NCBI GenBank assembly: GCA_041287425.1
Contig: JBEULG010000036.1
Coordinates: 1-64,000 of the forward strand
From: JAFGSI01 sp041287425
GTDB lineage: Bacteria > Chloroflexota > Anaerolineae > Anaerolineales > Villigracilaceae
Direction of reading: 5' to 3'
Length of the DNA stretch: 64,000 nt
Shown here one piece after another: positions 7,045-15,686 of this stretch. The position numbers were made by a program, and so were the translations under genes. Under the pieces are notes generated by a model. That model saw nothing but the letters and a program-made list of their open reading frames with translations, was not told the DNA's origin and did not search any database. The stretch's first letter is position 1, and every line of letters starts with the position of its first letter.

Positions 7045-7386
7045 ATGGCAACGATATCAAAATTCTGCTATTCCTACACGATTCAGTCCAACGCGAGTCC
7101 GAGAACACCCGGAGGAAATGCAGATATTTGTTGTTTTGACCGCCAAGGTATTCTGGTTGGGGTTCTCCATTTTGACGAGAATGGATTCGGCAGCCTCAGC
7201 GGCGGTCGTCTCAATCAAAACCAGCAAATCGAGATTTTCTACCACTTCCGCTCCCTCGAGAGCGTGATCACAATACTGCGAACAAGAAAGCCGGTGAAAC
7301 TCGTCTACGACCCAGATCAAAACAATCTTGCATATATAACGACTCAGAAGATCGGGCGAACACTGTGTCAGACTCTCTTCCCGTAA
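7045..7386 (+). CDS. Hypothetical cassette protein (113 aa)
   Basis: A 113-residue soluble protein with an excellent ribosome binding site (AAAGGAGG, 7 bases before the ATG). The sequence suggests a small beta-rich fold (ICCFDRQGILVGVLHFDENGF; KPVKLVYDPDQNNLAYITTQ). No signal peptide, membrane segment or known motif is seen. It is the sole gene of a cassette between attC sites at 6932 and 7411. A frame starting further upstream at 6967 would run through the attC and is rejected. Confidence 0.65.
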   Translation: MATISKFCYSYTIQSNASPRTPGGNADICCFDRQGILVGVLHFDENGFGSLSGGRLNQNQQIEIFYHFRSLESVITILRTRKPVKLVYDPDQNNLAYITTQKIGRTLCQTLFP

Positions 7387-7410
7387 TGTATGTTGTTCAT
7401 AATTCATCTT

Positions 7411-7478
7411 GTCTAACGCCAGCGCAGTAGACGGGCAGGGGTGTGCTTGCTCGAAGGCACACAGCGCGATCGTTGGCC
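7411..7478 (+). repeat. attC site (68 bp), last recognisable in the array
   Basis: The left box GTCTAAC is at 7411-7417 and the right box GTTGGCC at 7472-7478, with a long inner hairpin GTGTGCTTGCTCGAAGGCACAC. No further attC is seen to the right. Confidence 0.6.
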
Positions 7479-7570
7479 GGCGAGCCTCCTGGCAGTGCCG
7501 CGCCTCCACCTGTTGCTGCGACTAAAACCAATTGTTGAACAACAGACTTTTTCCCTCAAGGACGTGCACA

Positions 7571-8974
7571 ATGAAAAGAGCCGCTTGCTTTGTTTTATGC
7601 CTTGCATTGCTTTTTTCGGCATGCACATCAATTCCATCTGCTGAGCCCTCGGTTGCGCCTGCTGTTACGGCACAGCCATCTTTCACGCAGACACCAACAT
7701 CTACTGCTACACCGACGTCAACATCCACGATCACACCGACGCCGACCCCCACGATTCCCCCATTCAGTTTTAAGCCATATCTCTCTGGAGCGCCTATCAC
7801 TTTAAGCGCTCATGTGGAATCTATTGACTATGACAATAAGCAAGTAACCATCAATGGAGTAGATAGCAGTCAGCCAACAAGGCGTTTTTCTTTTGATTGG
7901 GGAGATGGGACAATCACGACCAGCTGGTTCCCGGCCACCCATACTTACCAAGACATCTCTCGCAATTACGTTGTTCAGGTCAAGTCCGGATCGCAATCTG
8001 TTTCGGTGCCTCTCGTTTTTGTCCCCGTTTCTATGACTTATACTCCTTTGCCTGATATTGTCCACGTGTCTATCCCGAATACCTTTACCACCCTTGGGAC
8101 ACGACTATATCCTGTAGGCAATTACTTATATTTTGATGATACCTACTTCACATACGTATCAAGACAAGATATTGAATACTTACTTTGGATCGCTGCTTCG
8201 ATTCAGTTCGATCTCGTCAACCAAGATGTCTTCCTGGTGGATGGCAATTTCCAACAAGTCGTATTGAGGGATCCGCGAGCAGGTGGAATGTACTCTCTGT
8301 GGTTTACCAGTCCGGTCAGTTTTGCATCCGGAGATTATGGTTTTACAGGCTCCATCGAATATAGTTCCTTTTTTCATGAGATGGGGCATAACTTCACACT
8401 CAACACACCCTCTCACTATTACTACGGTGGAAAAATAGATGGCAGCGCGAATGCCATCTATTCCGAAACAATGGCGAATATTTTTGCTCATACAACAGCC
8501 TTTGAAATTCTCAACCATGCAGAACGGTACGGGATAGACCCAATCCTTGCGCTGGACATTCAGAACAGCGCTATTGCCTCCATCGTTGTAACGCGTCGGG
8601 GATATGAAAATTATCTCGCTGGAGGTATGCAGTTCCACTCGTGGAATAATCCCAATACCCCAGAGGATGAAACTTTTAACACCTTTATGACCCTGGCGTA
8701 CACCTTTTGCCTCCACGCAGAAGACAGCGGCGTCGGGTATCGTGTTCCTGCCCAGAGGATGATGCGGGTATTGCAACGGTTTAACCCCGATTGGTTAGCG
8801 CGATATAGTCCCCGCTATAATTCCGACCAGGCAGAGTCCTTCCGCGCCACTCTCATGGTGGCCGCCATGTCCTATGGATTCCAAACAGACCTGCGAGATG
8901 AATTTCGCAATCTCAATTTCCCCATTGATGACGATTACTATACAAGCATTTTAGAGACGATGGAAGACAATTGA
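7571..8974 (+). CDS. Lipoprotein with PKD-like domain and HEMGH metallopeptidase motif
   Basis: A 467-residue exported protein. The signal peptide ends in a lipobox (LLFSAC, Cys18), so it should be a lipoprotein on the outer face of the membrane. Residues about 35-63 form a Thr/Pro/Ser-rich linker, then comes a PKD-like beta-sandwich (FSFDWGDGT...ATHTY, about 104-140). The C-terminal 300 residues carry HEMGH with His269, Glu270 and His273, a zinc-binding HExxH motif, followed by SETMANIFAH, whose Glu could be the third ligand in gluzincin style. A secreted or surface zinc protease is inferred; the exact peptidase family is not recognised. It is the largest cassette gene and the last before the chromosomal alaS, in the oldest position if cassettes enter from the left. 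Confidence 0.72.
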   Translation: MKRAACFVLCLALLFSACTSIPSAEPSVAPAVTAQPSFTQTPTSTATPTSTSTITPTPTPTIPPFSFKPYLSGAPITLSAHVESIDYDNKQVTINGVDSSQPTRRFSFDWGDGTITTSWFPATHTYQDISRNYVVQVKSGSQSVSVPLVFVPVSMTYTPLPDIVHVSIPNTFTTLGTRLYPVGNYLYFDDTYFTYVSRQDIEYLLWIAASIQFDLVNQDVFLVDGNFQQVVLRDPRAGGMYSLWFTSPVSFASGDYGFTGSIEYSSFFHEMGHNFTLNTPSHYYYGGKIDGSANAIYSETMANIFAHTTAFEILNHAERYGIDPILALDIQNSAIASIVVTRRGYENYLAGGMQFHSWNNPNTPEDETFNTFMTLAYTFCLHAEDSGVGYRVPAQRMMRVLQRFNPDWLARYSPRYNSDQAESFRATLMVAAMSYGFQTDLRDEFRNLNFPIDDDYYTSILETMEDN

Positions 8975-8986
8975 GTGTTAGTTGGG

Positions 8987-8992
8987 TATAAT
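8987..8992 (+). promoter_or_regulatory. -10 box of the alaS promoter
   Basis: A perfect TATAAT lies 29 bases before the alaS start, in the 47 bases between the last cassette gene and alaS. No good -35 hexamer is seen at 17 bases. A GGAG at 9013-9016 is the ribosome binding site. Confidence 0.55.
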
Positions 8993-9021
8993 TCGCCCAT
9001 TCCTGCACACTCGGAGCAAAT

Positions 9022-11748
9022 ATGACGCAGCCCACCTTTACCGGCGCCCAGATTCGCCAAACCTTCATTGACTTCTTCGTCGAACGCGGCCACACCTTCG
9101 TCCCCTCCGCTTCCCTCGTCCCCGGTGGCGACGCCACCCTCCTCTTCACCAATGCTGGCATGGTCCAGTTCAAGGATGTCTTCCTCGGCACCGACAAACG
9201 CCCCTATACCCGCGCCGTCAACTCGCAGAAATGTATGCGCGTCGCCGGCAAACACAACGACCTCGACGACGTCGGCCGCGACGATTGGCATCACACCTTC
9301 TTCGAAATGCTCGGCAACTGGTCGTTTGGCGATTACTACAAAAAAGAGGCCATTGCCTGGTCGTGGCAACTCCTCACCGAGGTCTGGGGACTGCCGCGCG
9401 AGCGCCTCTATGCCACCTGCTTCAAAGACGACCAGGGTGACATCCCCACCGACGAGGACGCCGCCGCCATCTGGCGTCAGCAGCCCGGCATGAACCCCGA
9501 CCACGTCCTCTTCTTTGGCCGCAAGGAGAACTTCTGGGAAATGGCCGAGACCGGCCCCTGCGGCCCTTGCTCCGAAATCCACATCGACCGCGGCGAGGAA
9601 TTCTGCAACCTGAAGGGCCGGCCTCATCGCTGTGAAGTCAACGGCGACTGCGAACGTTTCCTCGAACTCTGGAACAACGTCTTCATCCAATATAACCGCC
9701 TCGGCCCCGATTCCCTCGAACCGCTCCCCGCCACCCACGTGGACACCGGCATGGGCTTCGAGCGCATCGTCGCCGTCCTCCAGGGCGTCGACTCGAACTA
9801 CAAGACCGACCTCTTCCGCGGCGCTCTCGACGTCCTCCGCTCCCTCACCGGCGTCGCCGAGGCCCAGATGTACGCCGACTTCACCCCCTATCGCGTCATC
9901 GCCGACCACGCCCGTGCCGCCGCCTTCCTCATCGCCGACGGCGTCGTCCCCGGCAACACCGGCCGCAACTACGTCTGCCGCATGATCATCCGCCGCGCCG
10001 CCCGGTTCGGCACCAAGATCGGCCTCCACGACCCCTTCCTGGCCCGCGTCGCCGAAGCCTTCATCGCCGAATACGGAGACTTCTACCCTGAACTGGTCAA
10101 GCACCGCCAGGCCATCTTCGACAACCTGACCCGCGAAGAAATCCGCTTCGCTCGCACCGTCGAATCGGGCACCGCCTTCCTCCAGGGCCTGCTCGACGGC
10201 CTCAAACAGGCCGGTCAGACCGTCCTCGACGGCCGCCAGGCCTTCGACCTCTACGCCACCTACGGCCTGCCGCTCGAAATCACCCGCGACATCGCCCGCG
10301 AGCAATTCCTCGAAGTGGATCAGGCCGGTTTCCGCGCCGCCATGGAAGAGCACCGCCTCGCCTCCGGCGGCGGCAAGGCCATGGGGCCGCTCGGCGGCGA
10401 AGACGCCGAATTCTACGCCGGCGTCCTGCGCGCCCTTCAGCAGGCGGGCCAGATGGGCCCCGAGGGCGTGCAGCACAACCCTTATGAGTGGCTGCAGGTC
10501 GAGGGTCCGGTGCTGGCCCTGGTGGTCGAGGGGCGTCAGGTCGAGTCGGCTGGGGTGGGGGAGCGCGTCGAGGTCCTCCTGCCGCGCACCGGCTTCTACC
10601 TCGAGTCCGGCGGTCAGGTCGCCGACGAGGGCTTTATCCGCGCCGCCGATGGCTCCTGGGAAATCGAAATTGACGGCGTGCGCAAACCCGCCGCCGGCGT
10701 CATCGTCCACACCGGCGAAGTCTTGCTGGGCCGCCCGCGCCTGGGCGATGCCGCTCTCGCCCTGGTGGACGCCGACCGCCGCCATGACATCATGCGCAAC
10801 CACACCGCCACCCACCTCCTGCATCACGCCCTGCACGAGGTCCTGGGCGAACACGCCCGCCAGGCCGGCTCCCTGGTCGCTCCCGACCGCCTGCGCTTCG
10901 ACTTTACCCATCCTGAAGCCCTCAGCCCCGAACAGTTGGAGCGCATCGAGCGCCTCGTCAACGAGGCCGTCGCGGCCGACATGCCGGTCGTCCCGCAGTG
11001 GAAAGCGCGCGAAGAGGCGATCGCCGAGGGCGCCATGGCCCTCTTTGGCGAAAAATACGGCGAGACCGTCCGCACCCTGACCATCGGCGACAAATACTCT
11101 TACGAACTGTGCGGCGGCACGCACCTTGACCGCACCTCCGACGTGGGCCTCTTCCTCATTGTTTCGGAAGGCTCTGCTGCCGCCGGCATCCGCCGCATCG
11201 AGGCGGTGACGGGCCGCGGCGCTTACGAACTCGTCGCCCGGCGCAACCGCGCCCTCAAACATGCCGCTGCCCGGCTTTCCTCCACGCCCGAGATGGTCGC
11301 CGTTAAAGTCGAGGCCCTGCTCGATGAACTGGCCGCCGCCCGCAAGCAAGTGGCTGCCCTGCGCCAGCAACTGGCCCTGGCCGTCTTCTCTGCCCGCCTC
11401 GCCGACGTGCCGCGCCTCAAGGATGTGCCTTTCCTGGCCCTCGAAATTCCCGCTGCCGACGCCGACACCCTCCGCCTCCTGGCCGACCGCTTCCGCCAGA
11501 AATACCCCAGCGGCGTCTGCGTCCTGGCCTCTGCCCCCGATGACCGCCCCATCGTCATCGCCGCCGTGACCGAAGACCTGACCCGGCGCGGCCTGCATGC
11601 CGGCGACCTGGTCAAGCAGGCGGCCGCGCCCCTCGGCGGTTCGGGCGGCGGCCGCCCAACCCTCGCCCAGGCCGGAGGCAAAGACCCCTCCCGCATCTCC
11701 GAAGCCCTCGCCGCCGCGACCCGCTGGGCCGAAGAGAAATTGAAGTGA
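9022..11748 (+). CDS. alaS: Alanine--tRNA ligase
   Basis: A 908-residue class II aminoacyl-tRNA synthetase that charges tRNA-Ala in the cytoplasm. The length is normal for bacterial AlaRS. The N-terminal catalytic domain starts with the typical TGAQIRQTFIDFFVERGH and contains FTNAGMVQFKDVFLG and HHTFFEMLGNWSFGDYYK. The editing domain carries the zinc-site motifs HTATH (His594, His598) and CGGTH (Cys697, His701), so proofreading of Ser and Gly mischarging should be intact. The C-terminal domain ends with GGSGGGRPTLAQAGG, as in other AlaRS. It is a single-gene unit with its own -10 box at 8987 and a stem-loop after the stop. It marks the return to GC-rich chromosomal sequence after the cassettes. 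Confidence 0.97.
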   Translation: MTQPTFTGAQIRQTFIDFFVERGHTFVPSASLVPGGDATLLFTNAGMVQFKDVFLGTDKRPYTRAVNSQKCMRVAGKHNDLDDVGRDDWHHTFFEMLGNWSFGDYYKKEAIAWSWQLLTEVWGLPRERLYATCFKDDQGDIPTDEDAAAIWRQQPGMNPDHVLFFGRKENFWEMAETGPCGPCSEIHIDRGEEFCNLKGRPHRCEVNGDCERFLELWNNVFIQYNRLGPDSLEPLPATHVDTGMGFERIVAVLQGVDSNYKTDLFRGALDVLRSLTGVAEAQMYADFTPYRVIADHARAAAFLIADGVVPGNTGRNYVCRMIIRRAARFGTKIGLHDPFLARVAEAFIAEYGDFYPELVKHRQAIFDNLTREEIRFARTVESGTAFLQGLLDGLKQAGQTVLDGRQAFDLYATYGLPLEITRDIAREQFLEVDQAGFRAAMEEHRLASGGGKAMGPLGGEDAEFYAGVLRALQQAGQMGPEGVQHNPYEWLQVEGPVLALVVEGRQVESAGVGERVEVLLPRTGFYLESGGQVADEGFIRAADGSWEIEIDGVRKPAAGVIVHTGEVLLGRPRLGDAALALVDADRRHDIMRNHTATHLLHHALHEVLGEHARQAGSLVAPDRLRFDFTHPEALSPEQLERIERLVNEAVAADMPVVPQWKAREEAIAEGAMALFGEKYGETVRTLTIGDKYSYELCGGTHLDRTSDVGLFLIVSEGSAAAGIRRIEAVTGRGAYELVARRNRALKHAAARLSSTPEMVAVKVEALLDELAAARKQVAALRQQLALAVFSARLADVPRLKDVPFLALEIPAADADTLRLLADRFRQKYPSGVCVLASAPDDRPIVIAAVTEDLTRRGLHAGDLVKQAAAPLGGSGGGRPTLAQAGGKDPSRISEALAAATRWAEEKLK

Positions 11749-11762
11749 GATCAAATCAAGCC

Positions 11763-11795
11763 AAGGACCCGGTCCTTTCGAGAGACTGGGTCCTT
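11763..11795. terminator. Stem-loop after alaS (GGACCC...GGGTCC type)
   Basis: Arms AAGGACCCGGTC (11763-11774) and GACTGGGTCCTT (11784-11795) pair over 12 positions with one G-T pair, around the loop CTTTCGAGA. No strong T tract follows. Related stem-loops occur at 23504 and 54852. Confidence 0.5.
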
Positions 11796-11968
11796 GAGAC
11801 AGGTCCTTGACCTCTCCTCGCAAGACTGCAACTTTGCGCCTTTTTTCCCGTATCCTGCTTATAGATGAGCGGGTTTAACTCAATACAAGACGTGTCCGCA
11901 CTCGCCCACAGAGCGAACAGCCGCTTCTCCATGGCCGCTGCCGAAACCTCAACCCTGGAGGCCCTCAG

Positions 11969-12571
11969 ATGAACCCAATCGTTTGGATCGTCCTCGGTTT
12001 TGTTTCCGGGAGCATTCCTTTCTCCTTGTTAGCCGGAAAACTGATCGCCGGGCGCGACATCCGCGCCGTCGGCGACGGCAACCCCGGCGGCGCCAACGCC
12101 CTGCGCGCCGGCGGCTTGAAGGCCGGAATCCCGGCCATCTGCCTCGACATTGCCAAAGGCTTCGTCCCGGTCTATTTCGCCCAACGCGCCGGCCTCGCCG
12201 GCTGGGACCTCGTGCCGGTGGCCCTGGCCCCCATTCTCGGACACGCCTTCTCGCCTTTCCTGAAGTTTCGCGGCGGCAAGGCTCTGGCCGCCACCGGCGG
12301 CGTCTGGCTGGCGCTGGTGGGACTGCCGGCCCTGTTTGCCTATGCCCTCCTGGCTGTCCCCTTCACCCTCTTGCAGGAGGAAGACGCCCTCTCGGCCAAC
12401 GCCGGCATGCTTTCCCTGCTGGGCTATGCCGCCCTGCGCGGCCCCGCCTGGCTGTTTGTCTTCGCCAGCCTCAACACCCTCCTGATTGTCTGGACCCACC
12501 GCCGCGACCTCTTCCACGTTCCCCAATTGCGTCCCTGGGTCTCCAACTTCTTCTCTGGGAGGGGCGCATGA
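11969..12571 (+). CDS. plsY: Glycerol-3-phosphate acyltransferase PlsY
   Basis: A 200-residue membrane protein with the three conserved PlsY motifs: SGSIPFSLLAGK near residues 10-21, GDGNPGGANALRAGG near 36-50, and GHAFSPFLKFRGGKALAATGG near 91-111. PlsY uses acyl phosphate to acylate sn-glycerol 3-phosphate, the first committed step in phospholipid synthesis. Several hydrophobic helices fit the usual topology. The start follows GGAGG about 8 bases upstream. The stop codon overlaps the next start (ATGA at 12568-12571), so it is translationally coupled with the glycosyltransferase, suggesting a shared role in membrane lipid assembly. Confidence 0.92.
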   Translation: MNPIVWIVLGFVSGSIPFSLLAGKLIAGRDIRAVGDGNPGGANALRAGGLKAGIPAICLDIAKGFVPVYFAQRAGLAGWDLVPVALAPILGHAFSPFLKFRGGKALAATGGVWLALVGLPALFAYALLAVPFTLLQEEDALSANAGMLSLLGYAALRGPAWLFVFASLNTLLIVWTHRRDLFHVPQLRPWVSNFFSGRGA

Positions 12572-13728
12572 GCGATTTCATCCATCCCCATTACCTTTTC
12601 ATCCTGATTTTCCTGACCCTCGGCCTGTTCACCGCTTTGGGAAACTTCATCGTCATCCGGCGCTTCGATCACTACCCGCCTGCCGAAACCTTTCCGCGCC
12701 TGTCGGTCCTCGTGCCGGCCCGTAACGAGGAGATGAACATCGAGGCCTGCGTCCTGTCTCTCCTGACCCAAAATTACCCCGATTTCGAAGTCATCGTCCT
12801 GGACGATCATTCCACCGACGCCACGCCGGAGATTCTGGCCCGCCTGCGGCGCTTGCACCCTCGCCTGCGCGTCCTGCAGGGGGAACCTCTCCCGCCGGGC
12901 TGGATGGGCAAACACTGGGCCTGTCACCAACTGGCCCAGGCAGCCGACGGCGACCTGCTGCTCTTCACCGACGCCGACACGCGTCACGCCCCGGATGCCC
13001 TGCGCGCCAGCGTCTCAGCCCTCCTGGCCGAGCGGGCCGACCTGCTGACCGCCTTCCCGCGCGAAGAAATCATCACCTGGGGCGAGAAATTGCTGGTTCC
13101 CTTCATCGGCCTGGGAATCTTCTGCTTCCTGCCCATCGGCCTGATTCGCCGCTTCCGCTGGTCGGCGGTTTCGATCACCATCGGCCAGTTCATGCTCTTC
13201 CGCCGCGCCGCCTACCAGGCCATCGGCGGCTACGCCGCCGTCCGCGACCAATGTGTGGACGACGTCCGCCTTGGCCAACGTATCATCGAGGGCGGTTATT
13301 CCTGGACGCTGCTGGACGGCAGCGAACACGTCGCCTGTCGTATGTACCGCGGCTTCTTCGACGCCGTGGACGGCTTCAGCAAGAATCTCTTCTCCGTCTT
13401 CGATTACCGCATCCTGCCCTATCTGGTCACCTTTATCATCGTCGGCCTGGCCTTCATCGAACCCCCGCTGGCCCTGCTCTCCCTGTGGCTGGGCTACCCG
13501 CTGACCTCTTTCCCGCCCGAACTGGCCGCCCTCTCGGTCTTCATTTCCCTGACTCTCTGGCTGATTGCCTTCCGCCGTTTCCGCTTTCCGGCCTGGCTGG
13601 CGCTCTTCTATCCGGTCATCACCCTGCTTTTCATTCTGGTGGCGCTGCGTTCCTTCGTCCAGGCGGTGCGCGGCACGGCCACCTGGAAGGACCGCATCCT
13701 CGAGCGGGTCGTCCCGCGCTGGTTGTGA
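12568..13728 (+). CDS. Membrane glycosyltransferase, family 2
   Basis: A 386-residue protein with one N-terminal membrane helix (about 8-27), a GT-A catalytic domain (about 45-270) and three or four C-terminal helices. Catalytic-domain marks are LSVLVPARNEEMNIEACVLSLL, VIVLDDHSTDATPEIL and the metal-binding LLLFTDADTRH, with VDDVRLGQRI as the likely acid/base region. The whole plan resembles CrtQ-like and hopanoid-associated GT2 enzymes that glycosylate a membrane lipid. The acceptor cannot be told from sequence. It overlaps plsY by four bases (ATGA), so the two are coupled. Confidence 0.85.
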   Translation: MSDFIHPHYLFILIFLTLGLFTALGNFIVIRRFDHYPPAETFPRLSVLVPARNEEMNIEACVLSLLTQNYPDFEVIVLDDHSTDATPEILARLRRLHPRLRVLQGEPLPPGWMGKHWACHQLAQAADGDLLLFTDADTRHAPDALRASVSALLAERADLLTAFPREEIITWGEKLLVPFIGLGIFCFLPIGLIRRFRWSAVSITIGQFMLFRRAAYQAIGGYAAVRDQCVDDVRLGQRIIEGGYSWTLLDGSEHVACRMYRGFFDAVDGFSKNLFSVFDYRILPYLVTFIIVGLAFIEPPLALLSLWLGYPLTSFPPELAALSVFISLTLWLIAFRRFRFPAWLALFYPVITLLFILVALRSFVQAVRGTATWKDRILERVVPRWL

Positions 13729-13735
13729 CGGCGCG

Positions 13736-13766
13736 CTGACACATTTGCGCCCCGCCAAGTTATAAT
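13736..13766 (+). promoter_or_regulatory. Promoter giving a probable leaderless transcript
   Basis: CTGACA (13736-13741) and TATAAT (13761-13766) are 19 bases apart. Only 6 bases separate the -10 box from GTG 13773, so transcription should start on or next to the start codon. Confidence 0.6.
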
Positions 13767-13772
13767 GGGGGC

Positions 13773-15263
13773 GTGAAGACTCACATCATCCACCTGGATG
13801 AACAGGATGACGTCGTTTCGGCCCGCGACAAGATGACCTGGGGCCGGGCGGCGCGTCTCTTGCTGGTGTATCCCAGGCGCGGCCGCATTTTGTGGCGCAC
13901 CTTCGACCTGCGCCTGCTGCAGCGGCAAGCAGCCTCGCAGGGCGCTTCGCTGGCGCTGGTGACCCGCTCGGCGGAAGTCCGCCGCGCTGCCGCCAGCCTC
14001 GGCATCCCCGTCTTCCGCAGCGAGGCCGAGGCCCAGCGTTATCACTGGCCGCAGCCGCGGCGCGGCCCGCGCTTCAAGCGTCTCGGGCCGCGCCCCGATT
14101 TCCGTCTCTGGCGCGCCAGCCTGGAGTGGCCCGCAGCGCCCTGGCGCAACCATCCGGCGGTACGGCTGGGCGTCTTCGCTGCCGCCGTCCTGGCGATTCT
14201 CTTTCTCCTCATCCTGCTCGTCCCCTCGGCGGAGATTCGCCTCCAGGTCGAGACCCGCACCCAGAGTCTGACCCTGCCTCTGCGCGCCAGCCCTCAGGCC
14301 GAAACCGTCAACCTGGCCGGCGTCGTTCCCTCCCGGCAGGCCGTCACGGTCGTCGGTGGCATGCAGACGGTTGCCATCAACAGCCTCAGCGACGTCCCCG
14401 ATGAGTTCGCTACCGGCGAAGTGGTCTTCCGCAATCTGACCGATGAACAGATGGGCATCCCCGCCGGGACGATCGTCTGCACCCTGGACGAACCGGTCTG
14501 GCGTTTTGTCACCACGGCCGACGCGGTCGTCGCCGGCGAGGTGGACGCCACCGTGAGCGTGCCGGTGCGGGCGCTCGTGGCGGGCGCGGCCGGCAATCTC
14601 CCCGCCGGTTCGCTGGCGGCCATCGAATCCGACCTGGGGGCCAGCCTGGCGGTCACCAACCCGGCGCCGATGACCGGCGGCACCGACCGCCTGGCGGTCG
14701 TCCCCTCCGCCGAGGACCGCGCCGCCCTGCGTCAGGCGCTGCTGGCTGACCTGAGTCAGCGGGCGCTGGAGCAATTCGAGCAGGAACTTTCGCCCGGCGA
14801 CCTGCTCTTCATGGACACCTTCACCGTCAGCCGCATCCTGAGCGAGACGTATTTGCCCGCTGCCGGTCAGCCGGGCAACCGCCTGACTCTCACCCTGCAG
14901 GTCGAGTTCCAGGTGCGTTATGCTGCCGGCGAGGACCTGGCCCGCCTGGCGACCGTCAGCCTGGATGCCGGCCTGCCGGAGGGCTACGAACCCGTCCCTG
15001 GCAGCCTGCGCCTCCTGGCGGTGGGCGAGCCGGTTACCGCTCCAGAGGGCGAGACGCTCTGGCAGATGCGCGCCGAGCGCGAGATCCGGCAGCGGGTCGA
15101 CCCGGCCGCGGCCGCCTATCTGGTGCGCGGCCGGACGCGCCGTTCCGCCGCCCGTCACCTGGCGGAGGCTTTTCCCCTCCTGGCGCCGCCCGAATTTCGG
15201 CTGAAACCGGCTTTCTGGCCCCTGTTGCCTACCCTCCCGTTTCGGATTTCGGTGGAGTACTGA
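13773..15263 (+). CDS. Membrane-anchored baseplate-J-like protein
   Basis: A 496-residue protein. Residues 1-130 are basic and probably cytoplasmic, one strong membrane helix follows (about 130-155, VRLGVFAAAVLAILFLLILLV), and the remainder is outside. The segment near 255-300 (VPVRALVAGAAGNLPAGSLAAIESDLG) resembles the core of the baseplate J/gp47 family, also found in Chloroflexota and Actinobacteria wall-associated proteins that have nothing to do with phage. Function is unknown; placement beside mltG suggests an envelope role. The GTG start is dictated by the -10 box 6 bases upstream. The stop overlaps the ruvX start (TGATG), so they are coupled. Confidence 0.7.
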   Translation: MKTHIIHLDEQDDVVSARDKMTWGRAARLLLVYPRRGRILWRTFDLRLLQRQAASQGASLALVTRSAEVRRAAASLGIPVFRSEAEAQRYHWPQPRRGPRFKRLGPRPDFRLWRASLEWPAAPWRNHPAVRLGVFAAAVLAILFLLILLVPSAEIRLQVETRTQSLTLPLRASPQAETVNLAGVVPSRQAVTVVGGMQTVAINSLSDVPDEFATGEVVFRNLTDEQMGIPAGTIVCTLDEPVWRFVTTADAVVAGEVDATVSVPVRALVAGAAGNLPAGSLAAIESDLGASLAVTNPAPMTGGTDRLAVVPSAEDRAALRQALLADLSQRALEQFEQELSPGDLLFMDTFTVSRILSETYLPAAGQPGNRLTLTLQVEFQVRYAAGEDLARLATVSLDAGLPEGYEPVPGSLRLLAVGEPVTAPEGETLWQMRAEREIRQRVDPAAAAYLVRGRTRRSAARHLAEAFPLLAPPEFRLKPAFWPLLPTLPFRISVEY

Positions 15264-15682
15264 TGCGCGTCCTGGCCGTTGACCCCGGCTCCAAACGCAT
15301 TGGCCTGGCCATCAGCGACCCTACCGGGACGGTTGCCAACCCGCTGACGGTGCTGACCCATGTGGCGCGGGCCGAGGATGCCGCTGCCGTGGCGGCGATT
15401 GCCCGTCAACAGGAGGCCGGCCTGATTGTGGTCGGCCAGTCGCTGGACGAGGACGGCCAGCCGACGTTCGAGGGCCGCCGGGCTGCCCGCTTTGCCGAGG
15501 CGTTGCGCGCCCAGACCTCTTTGCCGGTGGTGCTGTGGGACGAGGCCTTCAGCACCCAAGATGCCCGCGCCGCCCGCCTGGCGCTGGGCGTCCGGCGTTC
15601 GCGCCGCCGCGGCCACCTCGATGACCTGGCGGCCGCCGTCCTACTTCAGTCCTACCTGGATGCCCATTCCCGCCCCGGATGA
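15263..15682 (+). CDS. ruvX: RuvX/YqgF family Holliday-junction resolvase-like protein
   Basis: A 139-residue RNase H-fold protein. The family's acidic residues are visible: Asp in RVLAVDPGSKRIGLAISD, Glu/Asp in LPVVLWDEAFST, and Asp in the C-terminal HLDDLAAAVLLQSYLD. YqgF proteins are proposed Holliday-junction resolvases and, in E. coli, are needed for 16S rRNA 5' processing; which role holds here is unknown. The length matches the family (130-150). It overlaps the upstream gene by one base and is followed four bases later by mltG, a common bacterial pairing. Confidence 0.93.
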   Translation: MRVLAVDPGSKRIGLAISDPTGTVANPLTVLTHVARAEDAAAVAAIARQQEAGLIVVGQSLDEDGQPTFEGRRAARFAEALRAQTSLPVVLWDEAFSTQDARAARLALGVRRSRRRGHLDDLAAAVLLQSYLDAHSRPG

Positions 15683-15686
15683 CTCG

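Larger units (their letters stand above)
1..8974 (+). mobile_element. Integron gene-cassette array (right-hand part; integrase not in window)
   Basis: This stretch holds at least eight palindromic spacers with attC-type ends (RYYYAAC-like left box, GTTRRRY-like right box), each following one or two + strand genes. The genes are unrelated to each other, mostly small, and visibly richer in A+T than the GC-rich chromosome to the right. Cassette junctions (between G and TT of the right box) fall near 135, 752, 1992, 2559, 3336, 4118, 6306, 6987 and 7472. No tyrosine recombinase gene or attI is visible, so the platform must be left of position 1 or missing (a CALIN-type array). The right border lies between the last cassette gene and the alaS promoter. 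That it is an integron is inferred from spacer form and layout. Confidence 0.8.

Noticed and set aside
8938..11823. A 961-codon open frame on the minus strand
   Set aside because: It is antisense to alaS in a GC-rich gene, where long shadow frames are common. The protein is Gly/Ala/Val/Asp-rich without motifs, and alaS is unmistakable.
13608..15158. A 516-codon minus-strand frame
   Set aside because: Shadow of the baseplate-J-like gene. The plus-strand gene has a promoter and a coupled downstream gene.
13773..15263. Prophage baseplate gene
   Set aside because: The baseplate-J-like similarity is limited, the protein has a membrane anchor, and its neighbours are housekeeping genes. There are no other phage genes.
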